DNA of 64,000 bases from JAWKWA01 sp041397765 (GTDB lineage Bacteria; Pseudomonadota; Alphaproteobacteria; Rhizobiales; Hyphomicrobiaceae). Shown here piece after piece: positions 39,437 through 51,527 of the stretch; position 1 is the first letter of the stretch, and each line of letters starts with the position of its first letter. Below the pieces are notes generated by a model, which saw nothing but the letters and a program-made list of their open reading frames with translations, did no database searches and was not told the DNA's origin. The translations under genes and the position numbers were made by a program. The stretch is taken from positions 174,116 to 238,115 of the forward strand of contig JAWKWA010000006.1 of NCBI GenBank assembly GCA_041397765.1, read 5' to 3'.

Positions 39437-40128
39437 GATGGCCGCCCGCTCTTGCTGCGCAACACAGCCGTCACCTCCGCCATGATCGAGATGGCGATCT
39501 CGGGCGCTCCGACCGCGCCGATGTCGAGGCCGATCGGTGCATGGATGCGGTCGAGCGCCGCTTCGTCTATGCCCTTGGCGGAAAGCCGCTCGCGCCGCTT
39601 GGCGTGGGTGCGGGTGGAGCCGAGCGCACCGACATAGAAGACCTCGGAGGTGAGGGCGACGGCGAGCGCGGGATCGTCGATCTTGGGGTCGTGGGTGAGG
39701 GCGACGAAGGCGGTGCGGCGATCGAGGCCGAGCCCCGGCAGCACGTCGTCGGGCCAGACCGGCGCAAGGGTGACACCGGGGAAGCGCTCGGGCGTCGCGA
39801 AGGCGGTGCGCGGGTCGACGATCGTCACCTGATAGCCGGCGGCGAGTGCCATCGGCACGAGGCTCTGGGCGATGTGCACGGCGCCGATCAGCACCATGCG
39901 CAGCCGCGGATTGAAGATGTTGGCGAAGACCTCTTCCGTGGCCTCGCCGAGAATGCCGCTGCGGTCGCGGCGGAAGGCCTCGGAGAGGGCGGCGCCATGG
40001 ACCGGGTGGCGCACCGCCTCGGCCTCCGACAGATAGACCTCGGCCCCGTCGGCGAGGCGCGTCAGCAGCACGGCGGGGCGGCGTGCGGCGATATCGGCGA
40101 CGATGCGCTCGGCGGTCTCCTTCCTCAT
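39433..40128 (-). CDS. XdhC family protein, Rossmann-domain part
   Basis: A 231-residue XdhC-type protein with the C-terminal XdhC Rossmann domain (LIGAVHIAQSLVPMA, VVDPR-like TIVDPRTAFA, VALTHDPKIDDPAL, YVGALGSTRTHAKR). XdhC proteins bind the Mo cofactor and help sulfurate it before insertion into xanthine-dehydrogenase-family enzymes. Here the usual single chain is two genes: this one lacks most of the N-terminal domain, which is encoded 4 bp upstream. AGGGAGGAG lies before the ATG at 40128. CoxF is the counterpart in CO-dehydrogenase clusters. Confidence 0.88.
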   Translation of the reverse strand: MRKETAERIVADIAARRPAVLLTRLADGAEVYLSEAEAVRHPVHGAALSEAFRRDRSGILGEATEEVFANIFNPRLRMVLIGAVHIAQSLVPMALAAGYQVTIVDPRTAFATPERFPGVTLAPVWPDDVLPGLGLDRRTAFVALTHDPKIDDPALAVALTSEVFYVGALGSTRTHAKRRERLSAKGIDEAALDRIHAPIGLDIGAVGAPEIAISIMAEVTAVLRSKSGRPS

Positions 40129-40132
40129 GGGA

Positions 40133-40468
40133 TCAGGCTCCTCCCTCGAGGATCGGCTCGACCAGCACGCGGATGCGCCCCCCGCAGGCGAGCCCGACCT
40201 TCCAGGCCGTCTCGTCGGCGACACCGAAGGCGAGCGTGCGCGGACGGCCGCTGTCGATCACCTCGATCGCCTCGGTGATGACCGCTCCCTCGACGCAGCC
40301 GCCCGAGACCGAGCCCTCGAAATTGCCGTCGGCATCGATCAGGAGCTGGGCGCCGACCGGCTGGGGCGCCGAGCCCCAGGTCTCGACAACGGTCGCAAGC
40401 GCCACTCGACGGCCCTCGCCGATCCATTGGAGGGCGCGCGGCAGGATGGTCGTATCGGCGGCTGCCAT
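40133..40468 (-). CDS. XdhC family protein, N-terminal domain only (CoxI-like)
   Basis: A 111-residue protein comprising the XdhC/CoxI domain: VALATVVETWGSAPQPVGAQLLID and the glycine-rich SVSGGCVEGAV with its conserved Cys, and a second Cys in GLACGGRIRV. It would pair with the Rossmann-domain half encoded 4 bp downstream to form a functional XdhC. AAGGAG lies 8 bases before the ATG. The split is normal in alphaproteobacterial cox-like clusters. Confidence 0.88.
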   Translation of the reverse strand: MAAADTTILPRALQWIGEGRRVALATVVETWGSAPQPVGAQLLIDADGNFEGSVSGGCVEGAVITEAIEVIDSGRPRTLAFGVADETAWKVGLACGGRIRVLVEPILEGGA

Positions 40469-40546
40469 GAACTCGCTCCTTGGTTCGCATCGCGGTTGGC
40501 GCCGGCAGGTGGCGGGGGCCGTCCCGCGGATCCCTCGCGTTATATA

Positions 40547-41851
40547 CTATGCGATATGGCGGCGCGCCGACAGGTCCGGCAAGGGCGCCGGGCTCGTGCT
40601 CGCCGACAAGGCGCGCGCCACCTCCTCCAGGCTGCGCAGATTGTGGCAACTGCGCATCTCCGAGACATGGCGGGCGAGCATGGAGGCGCCCGTCGCGACC
40701 GGCTCGTAGCGGTCATAGCGCATCAGGGGGTTGAGCCAGACCAGGCGGCGCGCATTGGCGGCGAGGCGTCGTGCCTCGCGCTCGATGCCCTCGCCGCCCT
40801 CGCGGTCGAGGCCGTCAGTGAAGAGCAGCACCACGGCGTTTTGCCCGAGCACGCGCCGCGCCCAGCGCCGGTTGAACTCGGCGAGGCATTCGCCGATGCG
40901 GGTGCCGCCCGACCAGTCCGTCACCTCGTGGCCGATGCGGGCCAGCGCCTTGTCGGGATCGCGGTCCTTGAGGAGGCGCGTCACGTGGCTGAGCCGCGTG
41001 CCGAACAGGAAGGAGGAGACGCGGTCGCGATCGCCGGTCAGGGCATAGAGGAAGTGCAGGAACACCCGCGCATAGCTCTCCATGCTGCCGGATATGTCGA
41101 CCAGCACGACGACGGGCGGACGGCGCCAGCGGCGGCTGCGGTGATGGAGCACGATGTGATCGCTGCCCTTGGCCGCCATACCGCGCAGGATGCGGCGCAT
41201 GTCGAGGCTCTCGCGGGGGCCGGCGGCGACGAAGCGGCGGGTGCGGATCTCCTCGAAGGGCAGGCGCATGCGCTCGATGGCGCGTTTGGCCCGCCGCAAC
41301 TCGTCGGCGCTCATCTCCTCGAAGTCGCGCTCCTTCAGCTTCTCCTCGGCGCTCCAGGTCAGCTCGGCGTCGAAGTCGACGCGATCCTCCTCGGACGGCG
41401 CCGGGGTCTCGGCCTGGCGAAACAGCGATTCCGTCACGCGTCGCGACAGCGCCTTGTCGTCGGCCGCCTTCTCGGGACGGGCCTTGGGCAGCATCAGCGA
41501 CATCATCTGCTCGATATAGCCCGGATCCTTCCAGAACATGACGAAGGCCTGGTTGAAGACCTCCAGTTCGCTGCGGCGATTGACGAAGACGGCGGCGAGC
41601 GTCCAGTAGAGCGTCCAGGGGTTCTCGATGCCGGCGGCAAGCACCGCCTCGGTGGCGAGTACGGTCTTCTGGGGGCCGACCTCGAGGCCCGAGGCCCGCA
41701 GCAGGCGGGCGAAATAGAGGATGTTCTCGGCGATCCGGCCGCCGTCGACCTCGGCGGCGATGATGTTCGCATCGAGCCGTTGGGGCGCCGAGAAGGACGC
41801 GCCCCCGGCTCCCTCCGGCCCCGTCACAAGGTCGTCGCCTTCCCGACTCAT
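40547..41851 (-). CDS. coxE: CoxE-like von Willebrand factor A protein
   Basis: A 434-residue protein. The C-terminal VWA domain has an intact metal-ion-dependent adhesion site (DISGS at 252-256, with later Thr and Asp in WSGGTRIGE and LFTDGLDR). The N-terminal 200 residues are helical and typical of CoxE. In Oligotropha, CoxE works with the AAA+ ATPase CoxD in assembling the Cu/Mo active site. Here the partner ATPase gene lies 0.6 kb upstream on the same strand, separated by a small gene on the other strand. Confidence 0.9.
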   Translation of the reverse strand: MSREGDDLVTGPEGAGGASFSAPQRLDANIIAAEVDGGRIAENILYFARLLRASGLEVGPQKTVLATEAVLAAGIENPWTLYWTLAAVFVNRRSELEVFNQAFVMFWKDPGYIEQMMSLMLPKARPEKAADDKALSRRVTESLFRQAETPAPSEEDRVDFDAELTWSAEEKLKERDFEEMSADELRRAKRAIERMRLPFEEIRTRRFVAAGPRESLDMRRILRGMAAKGSDHIVLHHRSRRWRRPPVVVLVDISGSMESYARVFLHFLYALTGDRDRVSSFLFGTRLSHVTRLLKDRDPDKALARIGHEVTDWSGGTRIGECLAEFNRRWARRVLGQNAVVLLFTDGLDREGGEGIEREARRLAANARRLVWLNPLMRYDRYEPVATGASMLARHVSEMRSCHNLRSLEEVARALSASTSPAPLPDLSARRHIA

Positions 41852-42032
41852 GGTCGCACTCCGCCCGCGTGCCGCTCGCTGCCGGTCAGGGCGGCGGGCA
41901 GGTCGTCCATCGCTTTTCGCACATGCGGCATGGATGCGGCGTTCTTGTCCCCTACCAAAGTCGCAGTCCTGCTATAAGGAGGCGCCCTCCCGCCAGGCGG
42001 GTCGGCCCAGAATGTCACTCATGGGGGATCAG

Positions 42033-42269
42033 ATGTTTCTGCCCGCAAAGTATCTTTGGCTCGAGCCGGTGCTCGTCGCCGCGCTCGTCGTGTTCGTTGT
42101 CGACCTCATCGGCAACACGCTGACCTTCAGCAACCGTTTCGTCAATGCGCTGGTCACGGCCATCGTGTTCGCGGTGCTGTTCGGGCTCCTGGTCTATTTC
42201 GGCTATGGCGACATCGCCGTGTCCGTCACGACCGAGCCGTCGGCAACGGCGCCGGCCGTCACCAACTGA
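42033..42269 (+). CDS. Small two-helix membrane protein inside the cox-like cluster
   Basis: A 78-residue hypothetical protein: two hydrophobic segments (about residues 10-29 and 39-58) separated by a short polar loop with a conserved-looking GNTLTFSNRFVNAL, then a Thr/Pro-rich tail. It is read opposite to all its neighbours. I choose the ATG at 42033 because GGGGGAT is 3-5 bases upstream; ATGs at 42012 and 42021 are alternatives, giving up to 85 residues. A hairpin with a T-run follows. I do not recognise a family. Base composition resembles the neighbours, so there is no sign of transfer. Confidence 0.7.
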   Translation: MFLPAKYLWLEPVLVAALVVFVVDLIGNTLTFSNRFVNALVTAIVFAVLFGLLVYFGYGDIAVSVTTEPSATAPAVTN

Positions 42270-42331
42270 CGGCAGGTGGCGGTCGCGGTCCGCTCGGGCA
42301 ACAGCACGGGCGGCCGCTCCATACCGACGTG

Positions 42332-42368
42332 AAAGGCCCTCCCCGACAGGGTTCGGCGGAGGGCTTTT
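42332..42368 (+). terminator. Terminator between the small membrane gene and coxD
   Basis: A 7-bp stem (GCCCTCC / GGAGGGC) flanked by AAAG on one side and TTTT on the other. It sits between two convergent genes and can work in both directions. Confidence 0.75.
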
Positions 42369-42454
42369 CGTTGCCTCCACTGGCAGCCACCGCCGGCTTG
42401 CGACCAAGGCCGGGAGATGCCCCTGCCGGCCTTCGCCGGCAACCTGTGGCTCAA

Positions 42455-43396
42455 TCAGCTACCCGCCCGTGCCGAGGCGGCGGTGGCGCGGGCCTCGCCC
42501 TTCACCCGGTCGAGGATGCGGGCCGCCTCGCTGCCCTCGATGCGGGCGATGTCGTCCTGATATTTCAGGAGCGTGCCGAGGGTCGTGTCGATGGCGGCCG
42601 GATCGAGCGCGACGACGTTGAGGGCGGTCAGCGCCTGGGCCCAGTTGATGCTCTCGGCGATGCCCGGATTCTTGTAGAGATCCATCGCCCGCAGCGACTG
42701 CACGAAGGCGACGATCTGGCGCGTCAGCTCGGGGCCGGCGTCGGGCACCCGCAATGCCAGGATCTGGCGCTCGCGCTCGGCGGAGGGGTAGTCGACCCAG
42801 TGATAGAAGCAGCGGCGCCTCACCGCATCGTGGACCTCGCGCGTGCGGTTGGAGGTCAGGATGGTGATCGGCGGCGCCTTCGCCTTGATGGTGCCGAGCT
42901 CGGGAATGGTCACCTGGTAATCGGCAAGGAGCTCGAGCAGGAAGGCCTCGAAGGGCTCGTCGGAGCGATCGAGCTCGTCGATCAAGAGGACCGGCGCCGG
43001 CCCGATGTCGGACAGCTGGAGCGCCTGCAGCAGCGGCCGGCTGAGCAGATAGTCGTGCGCATAGATGTCGCGCTCGATGGTCGTCAGGTCGTGGCGCTCG
43101 CCCGAGGCCTCGGTGGCGCGGATATGCAGGAGCTGCCGGGAATAGTTCCACTCATAGACGGCGTCCGAGATGCCGAGACCCTCGTAGCACTGCAGGCGGA
43201 CCAGCGGGCGGGCGAGCACGTCGGCCAGCACGCGGGCGATCTCGGTCTTGCCGACGCCGGCCTCGCCCTCGAGAAGCAGCGGACGGGCGAGGCGGATGGC
43301 GAGGAAGGCGGCGGTCGCCAGCGCCTCGTCGGCGATGTAGCCGCCCTCCTTGAGGAGCCCCTTCAGCTCGGCGACGGACTGGGGAGCTGACGTCAT
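42455..43396 (-). CDS. coxD: CoxD-like MoxR-family AAA+ ATPase
   Basis: A 313-residue MoxR-type ATPase with Walker A GEAGVGKT (44-51), Walker B VLLIDELDRSDE and sensor ILTSNRTREV. The alpha-helical lid is shorter than in full MoxR. It is expected to act as a chaperone with the VWA protein CoxE to mature the molybdenum enzyme encoded upstream. I start at MTSAPQSV, with GGAG nearby; the upstream extension is Arg-rich and not family-like. Confidence 0.9.
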   Translation of the reverse strand: MTSAPQSVAELKGLLKEGGYIADEALATAAFLAIRLARPLLLEGEAGVGKTEIARVLADVLARPLVRLQCYEGLGISDAVYEWNYSRQLLHIRATEASGERHDLTTIERDIYAHDYLLSRPLLQALQLSDIGPAPVLLIDELDRSDEPFEAFLLELLADYQVTIPELGTIKAKAPPITILTSNRTREVHDAVRRRCFYHWVDYPSAERERQILALRVPDAGPELTRQIVAFVQSLRAMDLYKNPGIAESINWAQALTALNVVALDPAAIDTTLGTLLKYQDDIARIEGSEAARILDRVKGEARATAASARAGS

Positions 43397-43621
43397 CGCT
43401 GTCTCCGGCAAATGCTGGGCCGGCATCTCTCGCGCATCTCTCTTGCGACGGCCGAGAAGCTGGCGCCATGGCTCACGGGCAAGGCCCGCGGCGGGCTTCC
43501 CGATCTCGATCACACGGCCGCGTCAGAGGCGCGCGTCGATCCATCCCGTGTCGACCGGATCGCGGGAGCCGTGCGACGCCCGCTGGGGCGGCGCACGACG
43601 AACCCCGCGATCACGCGACGA

Positions 43622-43649
43622 GGAGGCCGGCCCCTTTGGGGCCGGCTCC
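43622..43649 (-). terminator. Strong hairpin after coxM
   Basis: Perfect 9-bp stem GCCGGCCCC / GGGGCCGGC with a three-base loop, starting 15 bp after the coxM stop on the minus strand. No U-run. It lies in the 267-bp gap that separates the structural genes (coxS-L-M) from the maturation genes, so it may reduce readthrough into coxD. Confidence 0.6.
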
Positions 43650-43663
43650 GTTGGAGACGCGCG

Positions 43664-44455
43664 TCAGGCGGCGCTTGCGACCGCCCGCTCGGCGAGCGCC
43701 GAGATGAGCGCGGCGCGATAGTCGGCCGAGGCGTGCAGATCGCTCATCAGCCCGGTGGAGGGCACCTTGGTCGCCCCCGCCGCGGCCGCGTTGAGGCCGC
43801 CCGAAAGCGCCGCCTCGAGCTCCCTGGAGCGGAACACGCCGCCGGCGCCCGCACCCGTCACCGCCACCCGGACGCCCTTCTCGGTCTCGGCGACGAAGAC
43901 GCCGACGAGAGCATAGCGCGAGGCCCGCTGCTCCATCTTGGCGTAGCCGGCCCGCTTGGGGATCGGCAGGCCGATGGCGACGATGATCTCGTCGGGGCCG
44001 AGCGCGGTGGTGAAAAGGCCGGTGAAATAGTCGTCGGCGGTGATCTGACGCTTGTTGGTGTGGACGATGCCGCCGAGCGCCAGGATGGCGGCCGGATAGT
44101 CGGCATTGGGGTCGTTGTTGGCGAGCGAGCCGCCGATGGTGCCGCGGTTGCGGACCTGGGGATCGCCGATGCCGGCGGCGAGCTTCGCCAGGGCGGGGAT
44201 GGTCGCCTTGACATCGGCGCTCGTGGCCACGTCGACATGGGTGGTGCAGGCACCGATGCCGATGGCCTTGGGATCGCGGTGGATGCCGCGCAGCTCGGCA
44301 AGGCCGCCGAGATCGACGAGCTTGCCGGGGCTGGCGAGGCGCTGCTTCAGCGTCGGCAGCAATGTCTGGCCGCCGGCGAGGAGCTTGGCCTCGCCGGTCA
44401 GTGCCTTGGCCGCGTCGTCGATCGAGGCGGGCCGGACATAGGTGAAGTCGTACAT
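43664..44455 (-). CDS. coxM: Mo hydroxylase FAD-binding medium subunit (CoxM-like)
   Basis: A 263-residue flavoprotein of the xanthine-dehydrogenase family. The N-terminal AGGQ (27-30) and the TIGGS motif (106-110) bind the FAD pyrophosphate; the C-terminal CO-dehydrogenase flavoprotein domain follows. It passes electrons from the two [2Fe-2S] clusters of CoxS to the acceptor. It starts 17 bp after the large-subunit stop, in one operon. Confidence 0.93.
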   Translation of the reverse strand: MYDFTYVRPASIDDAAKALTGEAKLLAGGQTLLPTLKQRLASPGKLVDLGGLAELRGIHRDPKAIGIGACTTHVDVATSADVKATIPALAKLAAGIGDPQVRNRGTIGGSLANNDPNADYPAAILALGGIVHTNKRQITADDYFTGLFTTALGPDEIIVAIGLPIPKRAGYAKMEQRASRYALVGVFVAETEKGVRVAVTGAGAGGVFRSRELEAALSGGLNAAAAGATKVPSTGLMSDLHASADYRAALISALAERAVASAA

Positions 44456-44472
44456 GGGTTCTCGTCCTTCCC

Positions 44473-46848
<2,376 letters not shown>

Positions 46849-47011
46849 TTGGGGTTCTCTCCCTGAGATGCTCGTCGCAGCGTGTCCGAGCGAGCGTGCT
46901 CGACTTTCTTCGGGCTTTGATATTCCGGGCTCACGCCCCACGTGGTGACCGGCCTGCGCGGCTCGGGGCTGTCGCCCCCGCCAACGGGCACGGTCGAGCG
47001 CGCGGGTGACG

Positions 47012-47479
<468 letters not shown>

Positions 47480-47614
47480 TGTCTCCTCCTTCGATTTTCG
47501 ACCGGCGCCCGCAGGGGCTCCGGCGTCCCTCTCTATCTTGCCTATTCGCCTATCGCGTCTTCTGGCTTATCGCGTCTTCTTCCCGCCCCTCGGCACCCGC
47601 AACTCCTCCCCGTC

Positions 47615-48190
47615 TCACCGCGCGAGATAGTAGACGAGGGCGATGAGGACGAGGCCGCCGGCGACCCAGGCCCAGATGGGAACGCCCGCGCCAGCTGCCG
47701 GGCGCGCCGGCACCGGAACCGGCATGGTGGCGGCCGGCGAGCCATCGGCCGCCGCCGCAACCTCGGCGGCGAATTTGTCGAAGAACTGTCCGGCCATGCT
47801 GGCCGCGGTCGCGTCGATGAGGCGGGATCCGAGCTGGGCGATCTTGCCGCCGACGGTGGCGTCCACGTCATAGGTGAGGAGCGTGCCGCCCTCGCTCGGT
47901 TCGAGACGGACATCGGCCCCGCCGGATGCGAAGCCGGCCGGTCCGCCCTTGCCCGAGCCCTCGATGCGATAGCTGTTGGGCGGGTCGAGATTTTTCAGGG
48001 CGACGTCGCCGGAGAAGCGCACGGACATCGGCCCGATCTTCAGGGCCGAGGTCGCCTTGAACGAGGTGTCGGAGGTCTTCTCGAGGGTCTCACAGCCGGG
48101 GATGCAGCGCTTCAGCGTTTCCACATCGTTGAGCTTCTCCCACACGACGGCCTTGGAGGCGGGCAACTGACGCGAACCGGACATGTGCAT
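47615..48190 (-). CDS. coxG: CoxG-like SRPBCC protein with C-terminal membrane anchor
   Basis: A 191-residue protein. Residues 1-145 are an SRPBCC/CoxG lipid-binding fold (VVWEKLNDVETLKRCIPGCE opening is diagnostic). An Ala/Pro linker and one C-terminal hydrophobic helix (from about residue 168) follow. CoxG-like proteins tether the Mo enzyme to the membrane and, in recent work on the mycobacterial homologue as I recall it, carry quinone; the tail helix fits a tethering role. Two ATGs, at 48190 and 48184, are equally possible; there is no clear ribosome binding site. First gene of the minus-strand cluster. Confidence 0.88.
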   Translation of the reverse strand: MHMSGSRQLPASKAVVWEKLNDVETLKRCIPGCETLEKTSDTSFKATSALKIGPMSVRFSGDVALKNLDPPNSYRIEGSGKGGPAGFASGGADVRLEPSEGGTLLTYDVDATVGGKIAQLGSRLIDATAASMAGQFFDKFAAEVAAAADGSPAATMPVPVPARPAAGAGVPIWAWVAGGLVLIALVYYLAR

Positions 48191-48422
48191 GAAGCGGGGA
48201 CTTTCGATTGCCGCCGAACCCCGGCCGTTGGCGGACCGGAGCGGCCGTGTGAGGCGAGACACTCCGCGTAAGGCGACGCCAGCAGGGCTGGCGATCGCAC
48301 CGCGGCTGGAAGGCACGGCCCGAGGGCAGGTCTGGAGCGCCTCGCGACGCCGAAAGCACCCCTTCGCACCCGACCGAGCCGATCTTGAAACAGCGTCAGG
48401 ATACAGTCAATGGCACCCCGTG

Positions 48423-49781
48423 TCAGACTTTCGCGAGCCGCCGCTCGATCGCCAGAGCGAGGCGGAAGAGATGATCGTCCGCACCATGCGCACCGACCAG
48501 CATCAGGCCGACCGGCGGCTCGCCTTCCCCGTGACACGGAATGGAGATGGCGCAGCGGTCGAAGGCGTTGCCGACATAGGTGTTGCGGAGCGAGCGGCCG
48601 TTGACGCGCGTATAGTCCTCGAGCGACTGGTGGTCGCCGAAGCTGGAGATCGCCGGCGGGATGATGGCGACGGTCGGAAAGACCAGGGCGTCGACCTCGA
48701 CGGTCTCACGCTCGAGGGTGGCGACCATCTCCGCGCGCAGCGCTCTCAATGCGAGATAGTCGGCGACCGATTGCTCGCGCGCGATCTCCAGGCGCGTCGC
48801 GACCTTGGGATCGTAGTCGCCATAGCGGGTCTCGAGCCACGGGCGGTGCAGCGCGAAGGCCTCGCCACCGCCGATGCCGCCTTTCACGAACAGTTCCGGC
48901 ATGCGGCCGATGACGCGGAACGGCGCCTCGTGCACATGGGCGCCGGCCGAGGAGAGCCGGGAGATCGCCCGCGAGAAAGCGTCGGCGACCGGCTTCTCCA
49001 GATCGTCCATGACATAGGTGGTGGGAATGGCGAGGCGCAGGCCCCTGGCCGGCAGTTCGGCGAGCGGACGGACCGGCCGCCCGGCGATGACCTGATCGAC
49101 GAGCGCGCAATCGGCGACCGAGGCGGCGAGCGGGCCGATCGAATCGAGCGTGTCCGACAGCGGGAAGCAGCCCTCGCGCGACACCCGCGGCTGGGAGGGC
49201 TTGTAGCCGACGACACCGCAGAAGGCGGCCGGGATGCGGCAGGAGCCGCCCGTGTCGGTGCCGATGCCGGCGACCGCCATGCCATCGGCGACCGAGACGG
49301 CCGCGCCCGACGAGGAGCCGCCCGGAACACGGCCGGTCGCCCGGTCGTAGGGGGCGGCGGGCGTGCCGTAGTGGGGATTGAAGCCGATGCCGCCATAGGC
49401 GAACTCGGTCATGTTGGTGCGTCCGACGAGAACGGCGCCCGCCGCCCGCAGTCGCGCCGCGACGACGCTGTCGCGCGCCGCCGCCGGCGTACCGTCGAGG
49501 ATGCGCGAGCCGGCCCTTGTCACCTCGCCCGCGACGTCGAAGAGATCCTTCAGCGACACCGGGAGGCCGGCGAGGGGGGAGGGCACCACCCCACGGCGGC
49601 GCATCTCGTCGCTCTGACGCGCGAAGGCGCGGACCTTCTCGGGATCGTGATGGACGAATGCGCGCCCGCCCTCGCCAGCGGGATCGGCGATCCGGGCGAG
49701 CGCCTCCTCGGCGATCGCCTCGGCGCTCGTCGCCCCCTCCGCCAGCTCCTTCGCCCGGTCCCAAATCGTCCGCATGGCCAT
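48423..49781 (-). CDS. Amidase signature family enzyme
   Basis: A 452-residue amidase with the Ser-cisSer-Lys triad: Lys78 (VSLKDLFD), the GGSSSG run (154-159) holding the cis-Ser, and the nucleophile Ser180 (GTDTGGSCRIP). The family includes GatA, AtzF/allophanate hydrolase-type and many catabolic amidases. No gatB or gatC is near, so this is a catabolic amidase, substrate unknown. GGAG lies near the ATG at 49781; an ATG two codons later is equally good. It is between the cox-like cluster and the polyamine block and might belong to either, for example hydrolysing a gamma-glutamyl or carbamoyl amide. Confidence 0.9.
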   Translation of the reverse strand: MAMRTIWDRAKELAEGATSAEAIAEEALARIADPAGEGGRAFVHHDPEKVRAFARQSDEMRRRGVVPSPLAGLPVSLKDLFDVAGEVTRAGSRILDGTPAAARDSVVAARLRAAGAVLVGRTNMTEFAYGGIGFNPHYGTPAAPYDRATGRVPGGSSSGAAVSVADGMAVAGIGTDTGGSCRIPAAFCGVVGYKPSQPRVSREGCFPLSDTLDSIGPLAASVADCALVDQVIAGRPVRPLAELPARGLRLAIPTTYVMDDLEKPVADAFSRAISRLSSAGAHVHEAPFRVIGRMPELFVKGGIGGGEAFALHRPWLETRYGDYDPKVATRLEIAREQSVADYLALRALRAEMVATLERETVEVDALVFPTVAIIPPAISSFGDHQSLEDYTRVNGRSLRNTYVGNAFDRCAISIPCHGEGEPPVGLMLVGAHGADDHLFRLALAIERRLAKV

Positions 49782-49825
49782 CTCCGCTCCGCGCCGCACC
49801 GTCCCCACCATCCTGCTCGACGTCT

Positions 49826-49939
49826 CTAGAGCATGTCCGCCCTGGTTGGAAAAGGTTCGAGCGTGCCGGACATGCTCTGGCTCTTTGCTCCAGAGACTGA
49901 TGCACGGCTTCGATGCGCGCACGGACGTTCGTCGCTGCC
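49826..49939 (+). repeat. CTAGAGCATGTCCG palindromic repeat with conserved tail
   Basis: A perfect 12-bp inverted repeat (AGAGCATGTCCG at 49828-49839 and CGGACATGCTCT at 49867-49878) with a 27-base loop. Behind it is a tail whose first 40 bases (49894-49933) match 60783-60822 at 32 of 40 positions. Its left arm and part of the loop are repeated at 13051-13087. It occupies the gap upstream of the amidase gene. Confidence 0.8.
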
Positions 49940-50031
49940 TTGCCGGCTCGCGTTGCCGAGGAGACGGGAAAGGCCGCCCGGTGCCCACCGGACGGCCTCA
50001 CCATGTTGCATCGGCTGCGTCGATCCTTGCG

Positions 50032-51420
50032 TCAGGCGAGCCCTTCCTTCTTCACCGCGACCACCGTCTCGTCGAGCGTCTTCTTCGCCCGCTCGATGAG
50101 CTCGTCGACCTCGGACTGGGTGATCGAGAGCGGCGGCGAGACGACCATGCGGTCCCAGCAGGCGCGCATGATGAGGTCGTTCTTCACCGAAATGTTGCGG
50201 CAGATGGTGCCGGCCTTGCCCTCCTCGGGGAAACGCTTGCGGCTCTTCCTGTCGGGCACGAGCTCGAGGGCGCCGATCATGCCGGTCATGCGCGCCTCGC
50301 CGACGATCGGATGATCGCCGAGCTCCAGCCACTTCCGGCGCAGATAGGCGCCGACGCCCGACTTGGCGTTCTCGACGAGGCCCTCCTCCTCGAGGATGGC
50401 GATGTTCTCGAGGGCGGCGGCGCAGGCCGCGGGATGACCCGAATAGGTATAGCCGTGATAGAACTCGCCGGCCTTGTCGATGAAGCCTTCGGCGACCTTG
50501 CTCGAGACGGCGACCGCGCCGATCGGCAGATAGCCCGAGGACAGTCCCTTCGCCATCGCCATGATGTCGGGCTCGATGCCGAAATGATGCGAGCCGAACC
50601 ACTCGCCGGTGCGCCCGAAGCCGCAGATCACCTCGTCGGCGATGAGCAGGATGTTGCGCTCGCGGCAGACGCGCTCGATCTCCTTCCAGTAGTTGTCCGG
50701 CGGGATCAGCACGCCGGCGGCACCCTGGATCGGCTCGCCGATGAAGGCGCCGACATTGTCCTCGCCGAGCCAGTCGATCATGCGCTCGAGCTGGCGGACG
50801 CGGTCGCGGCCAACCTCCTCCGGCGTCATGTCACCCTCGTGGCCGAACCAGTAGGGCGGATCGATATGGTGGATACCGGGGATCGGCAGGCCGCCCTGGC
50901 GGTGCATCGCGGTCATGCCGCCGAGGCTCGCCGAGCCCATGGACGAGCCGTGATAGCCGAGCTTGCGGCTGATGATGGCGGTCTTGGTCGGCTTGCCCAT
51001 CACGTTCCAGTAATGGCGGACCAGACGGATGATGGTCTCGTTCGATTCCGAGCCGGAATTGGTGAAGAAGATGTGCTTCAGCGTGCCGGGCGTCAGGCTC
51101 GCCACCTTCTCGGCGAGGGCGGTGGCGGCGGGATGGGTGCACTGGAAGAAGGTGTTGTAGTAGGCGAGCTGGCTCATCTGGCGATGCACCGCCTCGTTGA
51201 TGCGCTCGCGGCCATAGCCGACATTGACGCACCACAGACCCGCCATGCCGTCGAGGAGCTTGCGCCCGTCCGCCTCGTAGACATAGACGCCGCTCGCCCG
51301 GGTGATGACGCGCGTCTTCTGCTCGTGGAGCTGCTTGGAATCGGTGAAGGGATGCAGGTGATAGGCGGCGTCGCTCGCCTGGATCTCCTCGGTCGGGGGC
51401 AGGTTGGCCATGTAGTTCAT
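50032..51420 (-). CDS. Class III aminotransferase, probably putrescine/diamine type (SpuC-like)
   Basis: PLP omega-aminotransferase of 462 residues. The PLP Lys is residue 291 (MAMAKGLSSGYLP) and Asp262 is in ADEVICGFGRTG. The core FFTNSGSESNET and YHGSSMGSASLGG are typical of the SpuC/pyruvate-dependent diamine and beta-alanine branch. The start at 51420 has GGAGG 7 bases upstream, better than the inner ATG at 51411. It lies 107 bp after the PuuA-like gene on the same strand, so it should act on putrescine or its gamma-glutamyl derivative; the exact substrate cannot be read from the sequence. Confidence 0.9.
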   Translation of the reverse strand: MNYMANLPPTEEIQASDAAYHLHPFTDSKQLHEQKTRVITRASGVYVYEADGRKLLDGMAGLWCVNVGYGRERINEAVHRQMSQLAYYNTFFQCTHPAATALAEKVASLTPGTLKHIFFTNSGSESNETIIRLVRHYWNVMGKPTKTAIISRKLGYHGSSMGSASLGGMTAMHRQGGLPIPGIHHIDPPYWFGHEGDMTPEEVGRDRVRQLERMIDWLGEDNVGAFIGEPIQGAAGVLIPPDNYWKEIERVCRERNILLIADEVICGFGRTGEWFGSHHFGIEPDIMAMAKGLSSGYLPIGAVAVSSKVAEGFIDKAGEFYHGYTYSGHPAACAAALENIAILEEEGLVENAKSGVGAYLRRKWLELGDHPIVGEARMTGMIGALELVPDRKSRKRFPEEGKAGTICRNISVKNDLIMRACWDRMVVSPPLSITQSEVDELIERAKKTLDETVVAVKKEGLA

Positions 51421-51527
51421 CGGGAAACCTCCGGGAAAGAGCCCCAAGGGGCAATCGTCTCATCGAATGGCATCGCGGCAGCGTTCGCGCAGGCCGCGCG
51501 GCGCCGAACCGGTCGCGGCAGGCGGCC

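Noticed and set aside
47540..47590. Direct repeat TATCGCGTCTTCT (two copies) upstream of coxG stop region
   Set aside because: Real but only 13 bases, in a short gap; too little to be called an element or site.
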